Assembly (NCBI GenBank): GCA_030762175.1
Contig: CM060833.1
Span: forward strand, 7,133,001 to 7,197,000
DNA from: Metallyticus violacea
Taxonomy: Eukaryota; Arthropoda; Insecta; Mantodea; Metallyticidae
Direction: 5' to 3'
Length of the DNA stretch: 64,000 bases
Every line of letters starts with the position of its first letter. Within the stretch, counting starts at the first letter, position 1. Shown piece after piece: positions 36,531 to 48,211 of the stretch. A program made the position numbers and the translations under genes. The notes under the pieces are model-generated. The model did not search any database. It saw only the letters and a program-made list of their open reading frames with translations, and was not told where the DNA came from.

Positions 36531-36813
36531 CATGCAATGTACTATATCTCTACACAATGGATACAGAGTCTCTAACAGGACCCCAGGCAATAAAGAAAGC
36601 TATTCAGCAGATGTTTGTCTTAAGGCCACTCCCAACTGCAACTGTAGTTCACTTCAAAGTGTCTGGCCAGGGCATCACCCTCACAGACAACAAGCGGCAG
36701 CTGTTTTTCCGCAGACATTATCCAGTGACAACGATATCATATTGTGGGCTGGACCCTGATGATCATCGATGGAGTCAGAAAAGTGAAGAAACAGGAATGC
36801 CCATTAGTTCCAA
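36531..36813 (+). CDS. by: tensin exon h (PTB domain, main part)
   Basis: A 283-base exon between acceptor TTTTTTTTCCAG and donor AA|GTAAGT. It encodes [60 protein letters not shown] and [20 protein letters not shown]. This is the tensin PTB domain: the LYL.T...ESLTGPQA helix-strand start, [13 protein letters not shown]..., and the FFRRHYP....YC..DP block. Tensin PTB domains bind the integrin beta tail. Phase 2 out fits exon i. Confidence 0.99.
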
Positions 36814-36929
36814 GTAAGTTAGGCTGATTAGCAGTGTTGATGCCAACATAAATATAAACGTACCTAAATTACTGTATTTAAACAAATCTAATGTACACCT
36901 TTTTGTCCAAATCTACAATAAAATAGGCA

Positions 36930-37385
36930 AGAACTCTCTGAAAAATGGCCCAACTTTGTTGAGAGATTTACATTCTTATTTATTTTTGATCCTGAGTCAG
37001 CATTTGCAATACCCGTTTTGCTGATAATTTTTTCAAGCTCAATTCATTTCTCAAAATGTGAAATGTGCATTCCCCTGAAATGCCTTGAGCTTCAGCAATT
37101 TCCGACATCTTTAATTAGCATTACTCCAGATCCACTTCGGACACCTTATTGATATTTTCTGATATCGTGGCAGATTTTGGTTGTCCACCGCATGGATTAT
37201 CTTCTAAGCTTTCATGGCCACATTTAAACTCTGTGGTCCACTTGCAAACAGTTGAAAATAATAGTGCAATCCTCTAGAGTGTTTGTCTTATCTGTATGAA
37301 TTTCTGTTGCATTCATAATCTTCTTTAACAAGTGTTTAATAACTCCATGATGTTCGATATTCACCATTTTTCCCATGTAGACACA
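36930..37385 (-). mobile_element. mariner remnant (N-terminal region)
   Basis: The minus strand begins MGKMVNIEHHGVIKHLLKKI and continues MNATEIHTDKTNTLEDC, the start of a mariner transposase (...VIKFL..KG..A.EIH..). The rest is frame-broken, and no inverted repeat pair was found. Confidence 0.55.
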
Positions 37386-38019
37386 TCTGCACTGCAACAA
37401 ACAGCTATATCTACTAGGATTCTTGACCAGTCCATGTATTATTGTTCAAATGTTTTTATTAAAGGTGTCAGGCTTCAATAATAGAAGTTCAGAACTGTTG
37501 CTGCAATCTATGGGTCACTCCAAGAACTTATCAAATGACCCTTGTAATATGCTACAAATAAATAAAAGTTACAATGCAATATGCTTTTCAGTTATGTATA
37601 CAGTCGTTTTAAAAGTTACCAACCTTCCTGACCATAATGAGAAATTGCTTAAAACATTTCAGAATGTACCCACTATTGCAGATACATCTTTTTTGTTACG
37701 TTTATTCAAATTTTTACTTTCTGGAACATAGCCATAGTATCATCCATTTTACATTTCTTAGACATCCAGTATCGCTAACATCATTACTGAAAAAAAATTG
37801 ATATTATATTTGAGATTTCATTTTAATACATTAATATCTTTATATCTTTAACATTCATATTGAAACATTACTAGCCCACAAGCAGTATTTCATTCTTTGA
37901 TTATTAGAAACCACATGCACACTTGCCATACAAATCACAGTGATTGTAGAACGAAGACTTTCACAGCCAGTGTCAAAATATATGAACTGAGTATTCTGGG
38001 CTGTAAGGCTGCAAGCCAA

Positions 38020-38110
38020 TTGAATTTTCTCCCTTCATCTTCCCAGAGGTTCCGTCCACAACTGTGGTAGACATCTTCATCATGAAGATGCTAATCATGA
38101 TCTTCTTGGA
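38020..38110 (-). repeat. retroelement tail with hairpin motif
   Basis: On the minus strand ATGAAGATGTCTACCACAGTTGTGGACGGAACC contains a CCAC/GTGG stem between ATGAAGA and GGAAC, an arrangement like the Penelope-tail motifs at 24,064 and 36,400. Confidence 0.4.
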
Positions 38111-38655
38111 GTCGAGCCAGTGACCGACTCGTTGCAGGAAAGGATGGCAGGCAATATATACATAGTAGGGATGCTCATGGTACTGATCTCTTATTGGTTC
38201 ACTTGGTTAAGAGGGTTGGAGCTCCTGGGTACGTCCAGCAGATTTTTGTTACTAATTGGTTTGCATAGTTTCTTTGTTTTCATATTTTGTAAGGCCCAGA
38301 TACCATCCTGAGTGCAATTTCATTGCTACTTCTTCCCTGTAAAAATTTTACGTTATGTTGCCTGAGTAAATTGGAGATGCAATCTGTGACATTTTTCAGT
38401 GATGGAAGATAAGCTGTGCCCTTCCTCTTAGACAGCGTGTCCATCTGTTTCATGTTGTTTCTGAGACATAAGGCTCTTCTCACTGCCTTGGCTCCATACT
38501 TGTTAACTTGTAGTACTTGTTGCAGGAGTTTTTTCTCTTGTCCTAGGATCTTTGGCTCACAGATTTGGGAGTAATCCTTAAATTAAATTTTAATTTAAAA
38601 AATAGTTCTACAAGCTACAGTAATTAACTTCGGTTCAGGTGAACCATGTGAGTTT

Positions 38656-38884
38656 TTTTTTATTTGGTTTATTTACAGACGCTCTTTAATATCTCAGGTC
38701 ATCAGCATCCCGTTCAAATCAGGGCATGAAATGGCTGACTAATTCTGCTCAAAGACCTCTTCTTTTTGGGCTTGAGGTTCTTTATTGTACCGTAAATGTA
38801 CAACACGGGACCCACGGCTTTACTTCCCTTCTGAAGGAAGCCATACTTAAGCTTTTTATGCCTGAAAAAATCCATCAGTCCTGT
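38656..38884 (-). mobile_element. SINE-B, minus orientation, 5'-truncated
   Basis: Plus strand reads TTTATTTACAGACGCTCTTTAATATCTCAGGTCATCAGCATCC, GCATGAAATGGC, AACACGGGACCCACGGCTTTACTTCC and stops at TCCATCAGTCCTG, so the tRNA-like head is missing. It lies about 100 bases before exon i. Confidence 0.85.
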
Positions 38885-38985
38885 TGAGAAGCTGAATGAC
38901 ACCTCTGCATATCCCTATTTAGAGAAGGCAAAAGAAAAAGTGCATTATACACTAAGAGTTGACATATTTGTTTTCTGTTTTTCAG

Positions 38986-39145
38986 TCGTGTATTTGGTTT
39001 CATCGCTCGGAAACCAGCAAGCAAGACAGATAACCAGTGTCACATTTTCGCTGAACTTGAACCAGAGCAACCTGCATCAGCAATTGTTAATTTTGTATCT
39101 AAAGTGATGATGAGTGGCGCTGCTGCAAAGGCGAATATCGTGTGA
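38986..39145 (+). CDS. by: tensin terminal exon i (end of PTB domain, stop)
   Basis: A 160-base terminal exon after acceptor TTTTTCAG. It completes a split Asn codon and encodes [40 protein letters not shown] and a short Ala/Lys tail to TGA. FGFIARK.......CH.FAEL.PEQPA.AIV.FV.KV is the conserved end of tensin PTB domains, whose last helix closes the fold. The CDS visible in the window sums to about 638 codons over nine exons. Confidence 0.98.
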
Positions 39146-40430
39146 GATCAATGGTCAGCTGTTTTGTTTATCTGCTGGCATGTTAAAATTTGATGCCAAT
39201 GTCTCTAGGTTTTCTTGCATTAAAGCCTTTTGCTTTTTGGTAAGATACTGTTGTTGAATAGAAAACTATTACTAAAATAATAATGAAATTTGTTTCTGTA
39301 TATACACATCGTTAATAGCTAAGCTATTTCACCTGTTGCATTATGATAAGGTGATATAGGAGATCAAAATATATTATATTATATATATAACTATTCTCCA
39401 GGCTGTTCAGATTTTTGTGCAGTTTATACTACATATCATGTTAAGAAGAAGAAATAACATTAATATTGCCAAATATAACTAATTCTTTTTTTAATAAGTT
39501 AATTAGGCAATGCTCAGTAAATCGTATCTAAGTTCCAGGCAACGCAAATGGAGTTTTAAAATAATCTTGCCATAACATGAGTAGAACCACAAGTCTGTGT
39601 TCACATTGCTTGGAATAAATTTTAGAAAAAGATCTTCCTATGTTCCATTACTAGTACATTCACAGAATTCAGGCATAACATTAGCTAGCATGAGCACATA
39701 AAGGTACCTAATGAAATATATTCTGCACTGGTTATATTATCAAGCGCCTACTTTATATTAAAGATTAATATATTAACTTTTGTGTATATAATTTAAAGGA
39801 ATATTTTTGTTGTTTTTGATTTCTAGGATGTACATATATGTATACATATGAATATATATAAATAAGTTTTAGATGAACTTATTGCATTATTTCTTTGCTG
39901 TGAATGACAAATAATTTCCCAATTTTCTGGAGAAGTACAAGCTAGATAATTAATTTGAGTTCGTTTTTTGTAACCAGCTAGCATTATATAAAGCATCTCA
40001 TGTTAACAGTTATTATGTATTAATGCTGGCTAATCATATTTGAAGAGCATATGAAATGCATACTTAATAATGTTATGTACGTGTAAATATGTAGTGTGCA
40101 TTATTTTATCTTATGAAAGCCTAATAAATTAATACTATAATATACTTATTTAGCACTGTGTTAAACCATTTCATAAACTTCCTTTACCGATTCTTTATGA
40201 ACATGCTCAACACCTAATCACAACAGGAATACCTATTCATTTCAAACAAGCTCCATGTACAAGTAGTTAGTATGACACTACTGCCAATGTTAATCTCACA
40301 ATGTTTCCAAATTCCTTTCCAAATGTCCTACATCTTTTACTATAAATATAACATTAAAAAATCAACAGGTTCCAAGGCAAAGATAAAAAAAAAAAAGACG
40401 TACATAAGCAATTTTTGAAGGGGGGGAAAA
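39146..40430 (+). other. by: tensin 3' UTR and flank
   Basis: AT-rich sequence after the stop. AATAAA hexamers occur at 39,614 and 40,123 (CTAATAAATT). Either could serve polyadenylation, and I cannot choose between them from sequence alone. Confidence 0.5.
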
Positions 40431-42545
40431 ACTATCATTGCCTTTTGAAGAAAAAAATGGACAAATTTTGCCTATATTTCCTTTTTCTGGAAAACAAATG
40501 GACGAAATGTTGCCTATCTTTGCCTTTGGAAAAAAATTGATAAAAGTTAGCCTATCTTCGCCTTTTGGGAAAAATTGTACAAATTTTAGCCTATCTTTGC
40601 CTTTGGGAAAAAAAATTGGACAAGATTTAGCCTATCTTTGCCTTTTGGAAAAAATGAACAAAATTTAGCCTATCTTTGCCTATTGAAAAAAATGGACAAT
40701 ATTTAGCCCAAAATTTAGCCTATCTTTGCCTATTCAAAAAAGTGAACAAAATTTAACCTATCTTTGCCTATTGAAAAAAAGGACCAGATTTAGCCTATCT
40801 TTGCCTATTGAAAAAAGTAAACAAAATTTAGCCTATCTTTGTCTATGGGGGGGGGGGGAAGGGACAAAATTTAGCCTATCTTTGCCTTTTGGAAAAAAAT
40901 GTACAAAATTTAGCCTATCTTTGCCTATTGAAATTTTTTTTAGAAAAAAAAACTGACAAAAATTAGCCTATTGAAAAAAGTAAACAAAATTTAGCCTATC
41001 TTTGCCTATGGGGGGGGGGGGAAAGGGGACAAAATTTAGCCTATCTTTGCCTTTTGGAAAAAAATGTACAAAATTTAGCCTATCTTTGCCTATTGAAAAG
41101 TGAACAAAATTTAGCCTATCTTTGCCTATGGGGGGGGGGAAGGACAAAATTAAGCCTATCTTTGCCTATTGAAAAATGGACAACATTTAGCCTATCATTG
41201 TCTTTTGGGAAAAAATGTATAAAATTTAGCCTATCTTTGCCTATTGAAAAATGGACAAGATTTAGCCTATCTTTGCCTTTTGGGAAAAAAATGTACAAAA
41301 TTTAGCCTCTCTTTGCTTTTTGGAGGGGGGACAAGATTTAGCCTATCTTTGCCTTTTGGAGAAAAAAATGTGCAAAATTTAGCCTATCTTTGCCTATTGA
41401 AAACTGAACAAAATTTAGCCTATCTTTGCCTTTTAGAAAAAAAAAAAAAAAACTGACAAAAATTAACCTATCTTTGCCTATTGAAAAAAAAGAACAAAAT
41501 TTAGCCTCTCTTTGCTTTTTGGAGGGGGGACAAAATTTAGCCTATCTTTGCCTATTGAAAAAAGTGAACAAAATTTAGCCTATCTTTGCCTATTGAAAAA
41601 TGGACAAGATTTAGCCTATCTTTGCCTAAAAAAGACAAAATTTAGCCTATCTTTGCCTATTAAAAAAAAAATTGAACAAAATTTAGCCTATCTTTGCCTA
41701 TTGAAAAATGAACAAAATTTAGCCTATCTTTGCCTATTGAAAAATGGACAAGATTTAGCCTATCTTTGCCTTTTAGAAAAAAAAAAAAAGTGAACAAAAT
41801 TTAGCCTATCTTTGCCTATTGAAAACTGAACAAAATTTAGCCTATCTTTGCCTTTTAGAAAAAAAAAAAAAAAAACTGACAAAAATTAACCTATCTTTGC
41901 CTATTGAAAAAAAAGAACAAAATTTAGCCTCTCTTTGCTTTTTGGAGGGGGGACAAAATTTAGCCTATCTTTGCCTATTGAAAAAAGTGAACAAAATTTA
42001 GCCTATCTTTGCCTATTGAAAAATGGACAAGATTTAGCCTATCTTTGCCTAAAAAAGACAAAATTTAGCCTATCTTTGCCTATTAAAAAAAAAATTGAAC
42101 AAAATTTAGCCTATCTTTGCCTATTGAAAAATGAACAAAATTTAGCCTATCTTTGCCTATTGAAAAATGGACAAGATTTAGCCTATCTTTGCCTTTTAGA
42201 AAAAAAAAAAAGTGAACAAAATTTAGCCTATCTTTGCCTATTGAAAAATGAACAAGATTTAGCCTATCTTTGCCTTTTATGAAAAAAAAACTGACAAAAT
42301 TTTGCCTATCTTAGCCTATCTTTGCCTATTGAAAAAATGGACAAGATTTAGCCTATCTTTGCCTTTTATGAAAAAAAACTGACAAAATTTAGCCTATCTT
42401 TGCCTATGGGGGGGGAGGAGAACAAAAGTTAGCCTATCTTTTGTGAAAAATGTACAAATTTTATCCTATTTTTGCCTTTAGAAAAAATGGACAAAATTTT
42501 GTCTATCTTTGCCTGTTTGATGAAAAATGGACAAAAAGTCTATGT
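40430..42545. repeat. tandem satellite array of ~36-40-bp unit
   Basis: Roughly fifty units of the form TTTAGCCTATCTTTGCCTATTG, then A-rich spacer, then (A/T)GGACAAAAT. The core is highly conserved. Unit length varies mainly in a homopolymer spacer that is A(5-18) in most units and G(8-13) in several (for example 40,846, 41,010, 41,130, 42,408). On the + strand it opens false frames repeating NLAYLCLL. Edges are more diverged than the centre. It lies between the 3' ends of two convergent genes. Confidence 0.97.
41447..42222. repeat. higher-order duplication inside the satellite
   Basis: The roughly 350 bases beginning CTGACAAAAATTAACCTATC at 41,451 recur almost unchanged 423 bases later, including the same order of spacer variants (GGAGGGGGGAC, AAAAAAGAC, TTAAAAAAAAAATTG). 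Confidence 0.85.
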
Positions 42546-43344
42546 ATGCAAAACAAAATTTTGAAATAACAGAGATAGGCATTGATAGGTCATAAATAGG
42601 GAAACACAGAAGGTTCCAGTGTTCGAAAATGAACACTAGTAATGCACCACTTTAGTTCCATAAGAAATTTACACAGATATTTTTATAATATTTATTAACT
42701 GTTGCAAGTAATAATTGTTCCTGTACATACAAGTGCTATTATAAACTGAAACTTTCTATAGCTAGATATATCTACAAAATGAGTCTTTATGACTTCACGT
42801 CATACAATATTTTGAATATAATTAATCTATTAAGTTGTATTTTAATACTTTGTGGTGAAGACATGCTGAAATTTAGTAATTTTTAGAAGTATAAATTCCT
42901 ATTGATAAAACCGTAAGAATCACCCAGTATGGGAACGTTCATAAAGCCCCAACATTCTGACGATATCATTTTAATACATTATAATATTTTGTTATTTTTA
43001 GTTGTACTGAGGAATATGTAATTATTTTATTTTAATAGTTAATGACACTAATTATGACGATAGATTGGTTATACTTTGTTTATAACCGTTTTCCCTCTAT
43101 TTCTACATAATTGTCAATTACAGGTGAACAACATGTTATCTAATTAGGATTAGAGAGAAAGGACATTATAAATTCTGTGAAACATCAAGCATTTATTTCA
43201 AGAGTGTTTAATGTGTGTGTTCAGAAATATGATTGACTGATTGATTTTATATATAATCAGAAATAAAGGTAAATTTTGGAAAATTAATTATTTTATTGCA
43301 TATAATTTAGTATAATTATTATGCAAAGGCAGTGACTACATGGT
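42546..43344. other. intergenic, nothing recognised
   Basis: AT-rich sequence between the satellite and the SINE-B. Confidence 0.5.
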
Positions 43345-43356
43345 TCTCAAGAGGGT

Positions 43357-43644
43357 TTTTTTTATTTATTTATGGATGCTCTTTAACATCTCAGGTCATC
43401 AGCGTCCCATTCAATTCAGGGCATGAAATGGCCGACAAATTTTGCTCAGAGGCCTCTCTTTCAGGCTCAGGTTCTTTTTTGTGCCGTAAATGTATGACAC
43501 GGGACACAAGGCTTTACTTCCTTTCCGAAGGAAGCCACACTTACAATTTTTACGCCCGAAAAAATCCATCGGTCCTGGCCAGGTTCGAACCCACAATCTT
43601 GGGTTTAGGAGCCAAGTATGGTAACCACTACACCACCAGGACTG
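43357..43644 (-). mobile_element. SINE-B, full length, perfect 12-bp target duplication
   Basis: Minus orientation. The tRNA-like head (GTCCTGGTGGTGTAGTGGTTACCATACTTGG, then box B GGGTTCGAACC) is complete, followed by the standard body and an AT-rich tail. Flanked by TCTCAAGAGGGT at 43,345-43,356 and 43,645-43,656. This copy defines the family best in the window. Confidence 0.95.
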
Positions 43645-43656
43645 TCTCAAGAGGGT

Positions 43657-44297
43657 ATATACCTAAGGAACTTGTCACTATGGGACACGAAGAAGGCACT
43701 GTACATGTGCTGGTTTTGTTTGTTGTAATACAAGCCATAGAAAGTCTAGTATGCTCTCAATGTGCGGCAATAATATCATGTACCAAATTTTACACTTATG
43801 GCTACACCCATAGGAAACTATCCACTGCAGACGCAGATATGTAAATATCTTAGTATGAAAAAGACATTAATTATGGTTTATGTGTCTAGAACATAATACA
43901 TTGTTACTAACTACTAGTGAAAAATTCTTATAAGTGCAATATTTGTTCCGATATGCATTCAATAATTTTGTTACATGATTACCCCGAGGTACCTCGGCTT
44001 CTCTGTTATCATGGATTAACATGAAAAAATGTTAATATAACATTACGAGCAGTTTTTAATGTACATTAGATTTTCCGTTAATTTCGGCGTTGCATGTCTC
44101 AGCCTACCCTACATAAAAAGCTACGCTTCGCCACTGGAAGCTTTTGTTTCTTACAATATACAAAAAGAGTTAAAGGCTATTAAGTTTTTCTACAGTAAAA
44201 ATAATGTGCAGTATGTTGCCAATATAATGGATTATCGCTGTATTTAACACTACCAACTACCACAATTCTCTCTACTGTAGTCTGGGGAGCTGCTAGT
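43657..44297. other. 3' flank of the minus-strand gene
   Basis: No recognised feature. The 3' UTR of the minus-strand gene must begin here, but I see no clear AATAAA (TTTATT on +) close to the stop. Confidence 0.4.
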
Positions 44298-44501
44298 CTA
44301 TGGTTGGAGTATTAAGCTCCCATGAACACTGCAACATATTAAAATTATCAAGAGAATGGAGAGCACAGATGTGCCTCTCTGTCCTGAACTATGAATGTAA
44401 TCTGTTTCATTAGCACTGCCATTTATATACTCCTCTTCTCCAGTTTCCTTGTTACCTGTTGACATCTTGTGGTTCTCTTCAGGAAACTCTAGGGATGATA
44501 C
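44298..44501 (-). CDS. mesothelin/stereocilin-like gene, terminal exon with GPI-signal-like tail
   Basis: After acceptor GTCTGTTGCAG the exon opens in phase 0 and encodes 67 residues: VSSLEFPEENHKMSTGNKET, an acidic stretch with two N-glycosylation sequons (NGS, NET), then SSGQRGTSVLSILLIILICC and SVHGSLILQP to the stop. A hydrophobic stretch ending a few residues before the C-terminus, preceded by small residues, is the form of a GPI-anchor signal, as expected for the mesothelin/otoancorin/stereocilin superfamily. A single-pass anchor is the alternative. Confidence 0.75.
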   Translation of the reverse strand, partial: VSSLEFPEENHKMSTGNKETGEEEYINGSANETDYIHSSGQRGTSVLSILLIILICCSVHGSLILQP

Positions 44502-44689
44502 CTGCAACAGACAAGACATATTTAAGTGAACTTGCAGAACCTTCCCTTAACCTCTTGCTGGATATGGACATGTATACACATCTGGTAAGCACTGCAAATC
44601 AAATGATTTTCAACCCGTAAATTCTTTAAATAATAAACTGAAATAAATTCTATAAAATAGTTCAACCCTGCCTTTAAAATTGCATTTTG

Positions 44690-45350
44690 GATGATACACC
44701 TAGAGGCATGGGAGTGACATTAAGCCAAATCTCTGCACTCACCACAAATCATGTTGGTTTCCTTGTGTGTGTCTCTTTTGCAGCATACCACACATTTCCG
44801 AAGTGAATGCAGCTTTTTTTCTCGTAGATGGTATCCTTTTGGGAAAATGTTTTACCGTCAATATGAGGGTGGCAGGGGGTTTTAGAATTTCTACCCCCTT
44901 TGTGTACAGGCCGCTGAATTTGGTAGCTTGCAATTAGGCTGCGAGCAATTGATAAGCAAAAATTGAGATAAGTTGTTTTTTGTGGGTTTACAGCTCTCAA
45001 CATACCAAGAAATTGTATATGGTGATATGCAACATGTGAAAAAATAGTTTTTTGTACTGTTTTACAGTTTTTTATAAAGAGGGATTTGCCTGCAATACCT
45101 GATCCACTAAATAAACACCACCCATATTGTATTAATGTATAATATCAGGCTTGAAAATTGTCATTTTAGTTTTGACTCTAGCTTTCCTGGATTATGCATC
45201 AAAGTTTTGGAACTGCAATTAGATAAAGCAGTAACTACCCTTCTATTATGCCAAGCAATGCAAGTTAAAGGTCAAAGCTGACACACCAATGCCCCTCTCT
45301 TTAAAGCCATTGAATATATTTGCCATTTGAGGTCAGATCTTTATGCACTT
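44690..45350 (-). mobile_element. piggyBac transposase C-terminal remnant
   Basis: Minus-strand blocks in order: NMGGVYLVDQVLQANPSL, KTVKQYKKLFFHMLHITIYN, IARSLIASYQIQRPVHKGGR, LTVKHFPKRIPSTRKKAAF and a worn Cys-rich end (MCGMLQKRHTQGN; MICGEC in another frame). NMGGVD..DQ and the terminal Cys-rich domain are diagnostic of piggyBac. The catalytic Asp of that motif is Tyr here. Confidence 0.75.
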
Positions 45351-45811
45351 TATGCTCATATACATTTGTTGCATTAACTATGAGAGCTGTGTATGACGCT
45401 GTACAGCATAGGTTGCACTTTGAAAAACGTGTATTTTTATGCCACAATAGTGTTCGGAATCCATAACCCTGTCTCACTAGTTGAAACCATGATTCAAACT
45501 GGGAATAACAAGTTTGTAACTTTGTAATTCCTTGTCAATTAAACTTTACCTCATTAGTATTTAGCTAAAGTGAAAATATTCCCAATAAACAAACCCAAAA
45601 AGAACAGATTCCAGTATCAAGTTGATAAATGATCTATCTTAGCAGCTGAAAATTATATAACTAACCTGAACATACAAGCTAAGCTTATTGTATCATGCAA
45701 ACGCAGTATCTACAGCCATACAAGTATTGCATATGAAAACCTGTTCTCTATGAATGATAAAGAAGTGTGTGCACAGGTGCTTCACATTAAGTCAAACATT
45801 TCAATATTTTT
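45350..45811. other. intron, nothing recognised
   Basis: AT-rich sequence in the minus-strand gene's last intron. Confidence 0.4.
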
Positions 45812-45928
45812 CGAGTAACGGCGGTTCGATGAGCAACTGAAGATGGGAGAGATGCTCCCGAAATGCGTCTTTTATGTAAGTAAGTGGAGTTTAGTGTAAA
45901 AAAAATGAATACCTAAGTTTAGGATATA
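45812..45928 (+). repeat. Penelope-like tail, solitary copy with hammerhead-like motif
   Basis: TTCGAGTAACGGCGGTTCGATGAGCAACTGAAGATGGGAGAGATGCTCCCGAAATGCG... matches 24,041-24,155 over about 115 bases. CTGAAGA is at 45,837-45,843, the GGGAG/CTCCC stem at 45,845-45,859, and GAAA at 45,860. No coding part precedes it. Confidence 0.7.
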
Positions 45929-46439
45929 TTACCACTCCATTGTCAACAGCTTCGTAAGTACAATATTTCAATATTTATTAGGTGCTATATGCTGGCTCAT
46001 CTTATAAATACGTTGAATGGTAGTAGTGTTCGAGACAAAAAAGTAGAGAATTCTTTTAGCTCCGCAAATCGCAATCCGACAGGTAAAATACACTCCTAAA
46101 TTGATTTTTTTAATTGTATTTTGCAAATAAATGCATTAATATTTGTTGTAATTGGCTCATACTGCATTTAATGTCCTTTAATTCAGTTTTTGTATCATTA
46201 AAATACAAAAATAAGCAAAATATAAAGGTTTGTTCTGTAGTGTGGAAATTTAAATTGCAGACCATTTAAATCCCTAGCTCTGTTTATTGGGTATCCAGGA
46301 ACAGTCGGTGTGGGGTTTAAATGGCCATTGATGTAACATCGTTCAAGGAAATCAGAAATCAAAACTAGGGTTGCTTAATGCGAAAACAGTTCAATTAAGA
46401 TTAATCATCATTTTTGTACAGCCATAATCTTTCACATTA

Positions 46440-47470
46440 AAATTTAACTTTTCATTTTTGTCACTTCTGGTTCCCACCTGTGACAGCTGTGCAAGTTGAG
46501 ACATGTTCAGTTCACCTACAGCAAATTGGAGGTGACATATGAAGAACAATATGCTACTCTGAAATTCTGCTTTTGTTTCAATATATCTTCAGCTGAGGCC
46601 TATGGATAGTTTTTTCTTCCCTCTAACACAGATCAAAGATATTTAAAATGTTTAAAGTAAGGAGGCAATACAAAGGAAGATAGACTCGGCACTCCAATGG
46701 AAGAAAACATTTATACTGCTGCTGTCATTGTGAGAGATGATCATTAAATAAAATTAGGAACACATTCAGAAATTATAAAATATCAACTGTTTGCCACCCA
46801 CATATTGATAACTAAAAAGTTTGCACATGAGATGGATTCCTAAACAAAAGGATGTTCAAATGCAGTTGAAGATGTGCAATTGTTTTTGAAGTTGGTGAAA
46901 CTTGACTATATCATTTTGATCCCGAGAGCAAACAGCTCTCCATGCAAATCTCCATTACCACCAACATCAAAGTGTGCAAGAGTTGTTGCTTCTGCTGGGA
47001 AAATTATAATCATCTTATTTATCAATATTCAAGAATAATTTACCTGCATGTCATACATACAATATTACAGAAATGTCCTGAAAACTGTACAAGGCAATAT
47101 TGCAAGCAAACGGCCACATTAAACGATGCATGTTACAAATGTTCTTAAAGAATATCTCACAAAAATCAATGTGAGATTATGTCCCTCACTCTTCATATAG
47201 TCCAGATTTTGCCCCTTATGATTTTTTTCCTTTTCCCCAAATTGAAGAAACACTTTCATGGAATGCAATTTCCATCGCCAGAAGCAGCGATGAAGGCTGC
47301 AGAGATGATTCTGAAGAATTCTGTCAAAAATTATTTTCAGCATATCTTTGAAGACTGATATACTGTGACGTGTATTGCATCCAACAGGGACTACAGTAAA
47401 GATAAACTATGAGCAATAAAGATAAATTGTCAAAAAAAATTATGACTATTCTTTATTGAACAGGCGTCAT
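46440..47470 (+). mobile_element. mariner-like element, family B copy 1 (dead)
   Basis: Shares GTCACTTCTGGTTCCCACC...GTGCAAGTTGAGACATGTT, TGCTGTCATTGTGAGAGA and the C-terminal coding blocks (PSLFI*SRFCPL in place of PY.PDLAP; FPSPEAAMKAAEMILKNS) with the copies at 48,212 and 54,180. It ends near TTCTTTATTGAACAGGCGTC. Many stops. Confidence 0.75.
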
Positions 47471-47587
47471 ATATTTTGTGACATATATGGACAAAAAATA
47501 TTACAATTATGAAGCCTATTGAAGTTTTCTGTTATTAAATTGTTAAGCAGCTCTTTTTAGACACTCAAAGCATAGCAATTGCTATAT

Positions 47588-47620
47588 ATAAAAAAAAAAA
47601 ATAATAATAATAATAATATA
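47588..47620. repeat. poly-A and (AAT)n microsatellite
   Basis: An A run followed by AAT trinucleotide repeats. Confidence 0.9.
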
Positions 47621-48211
47621 TTGCAAAAAGAATTACATTAGTTTGACATAAACATATATTATTACAAAAGTTACAATGCTAATAATGCATGCCTTGTATA
47701 GGAGATTTCTGTTTTACACAAACCCCAAAATTTCAATGTTTAATATTATATCACTAATGCCTAATGCTTTTTTTACTTATATAAATAGATGTAGTAACAG
47801 AACTTCTATCTTGTGCCTGATTTTTGTATTTTTAGTTATCTTTAGTGGACTTGGTTTGCAGTTGCTGTGCAAATTAATGTTTCAGTAAACTTGTGGAGTG
47901 TTTTGATAGGAGGAGGTGAGAGGAGGCAGTAGCAGGAGCCTTATAACCAAAAGAGAAAGGAAGCAGACTTATTGTTTGCCACATGTGAATCAGTTATTAC
48001 AAAATTTCGTTCTAATAGCAAACTATTTAGATCAAAGAAGTAGCACGATTATAATCAAAAAATGACATTGGACTACTTTGGAGAGGGAATTTTAAGAAGC
48101 TTTTTAAATTTCTTAGAGGATATCATTATTATCATCATCATTGACAATGCTCTGTATCATTCTGTTTCATTAAACAAATTCCCAATACTTATGCCATAAA
48201 GATGATAAATG

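Noticed and set aside
40438..42282. Repeat protein with NLAYLCLL units
   Set aside because: The frames come from the tandem satellite; homopolymer length changes break the frame repeatedly and there is no splice or start context.
43560..43640. tRNA gene on the minus strand
   Set aside because: It is the head of a SINE-B flanked by a 12-bp target duplication.
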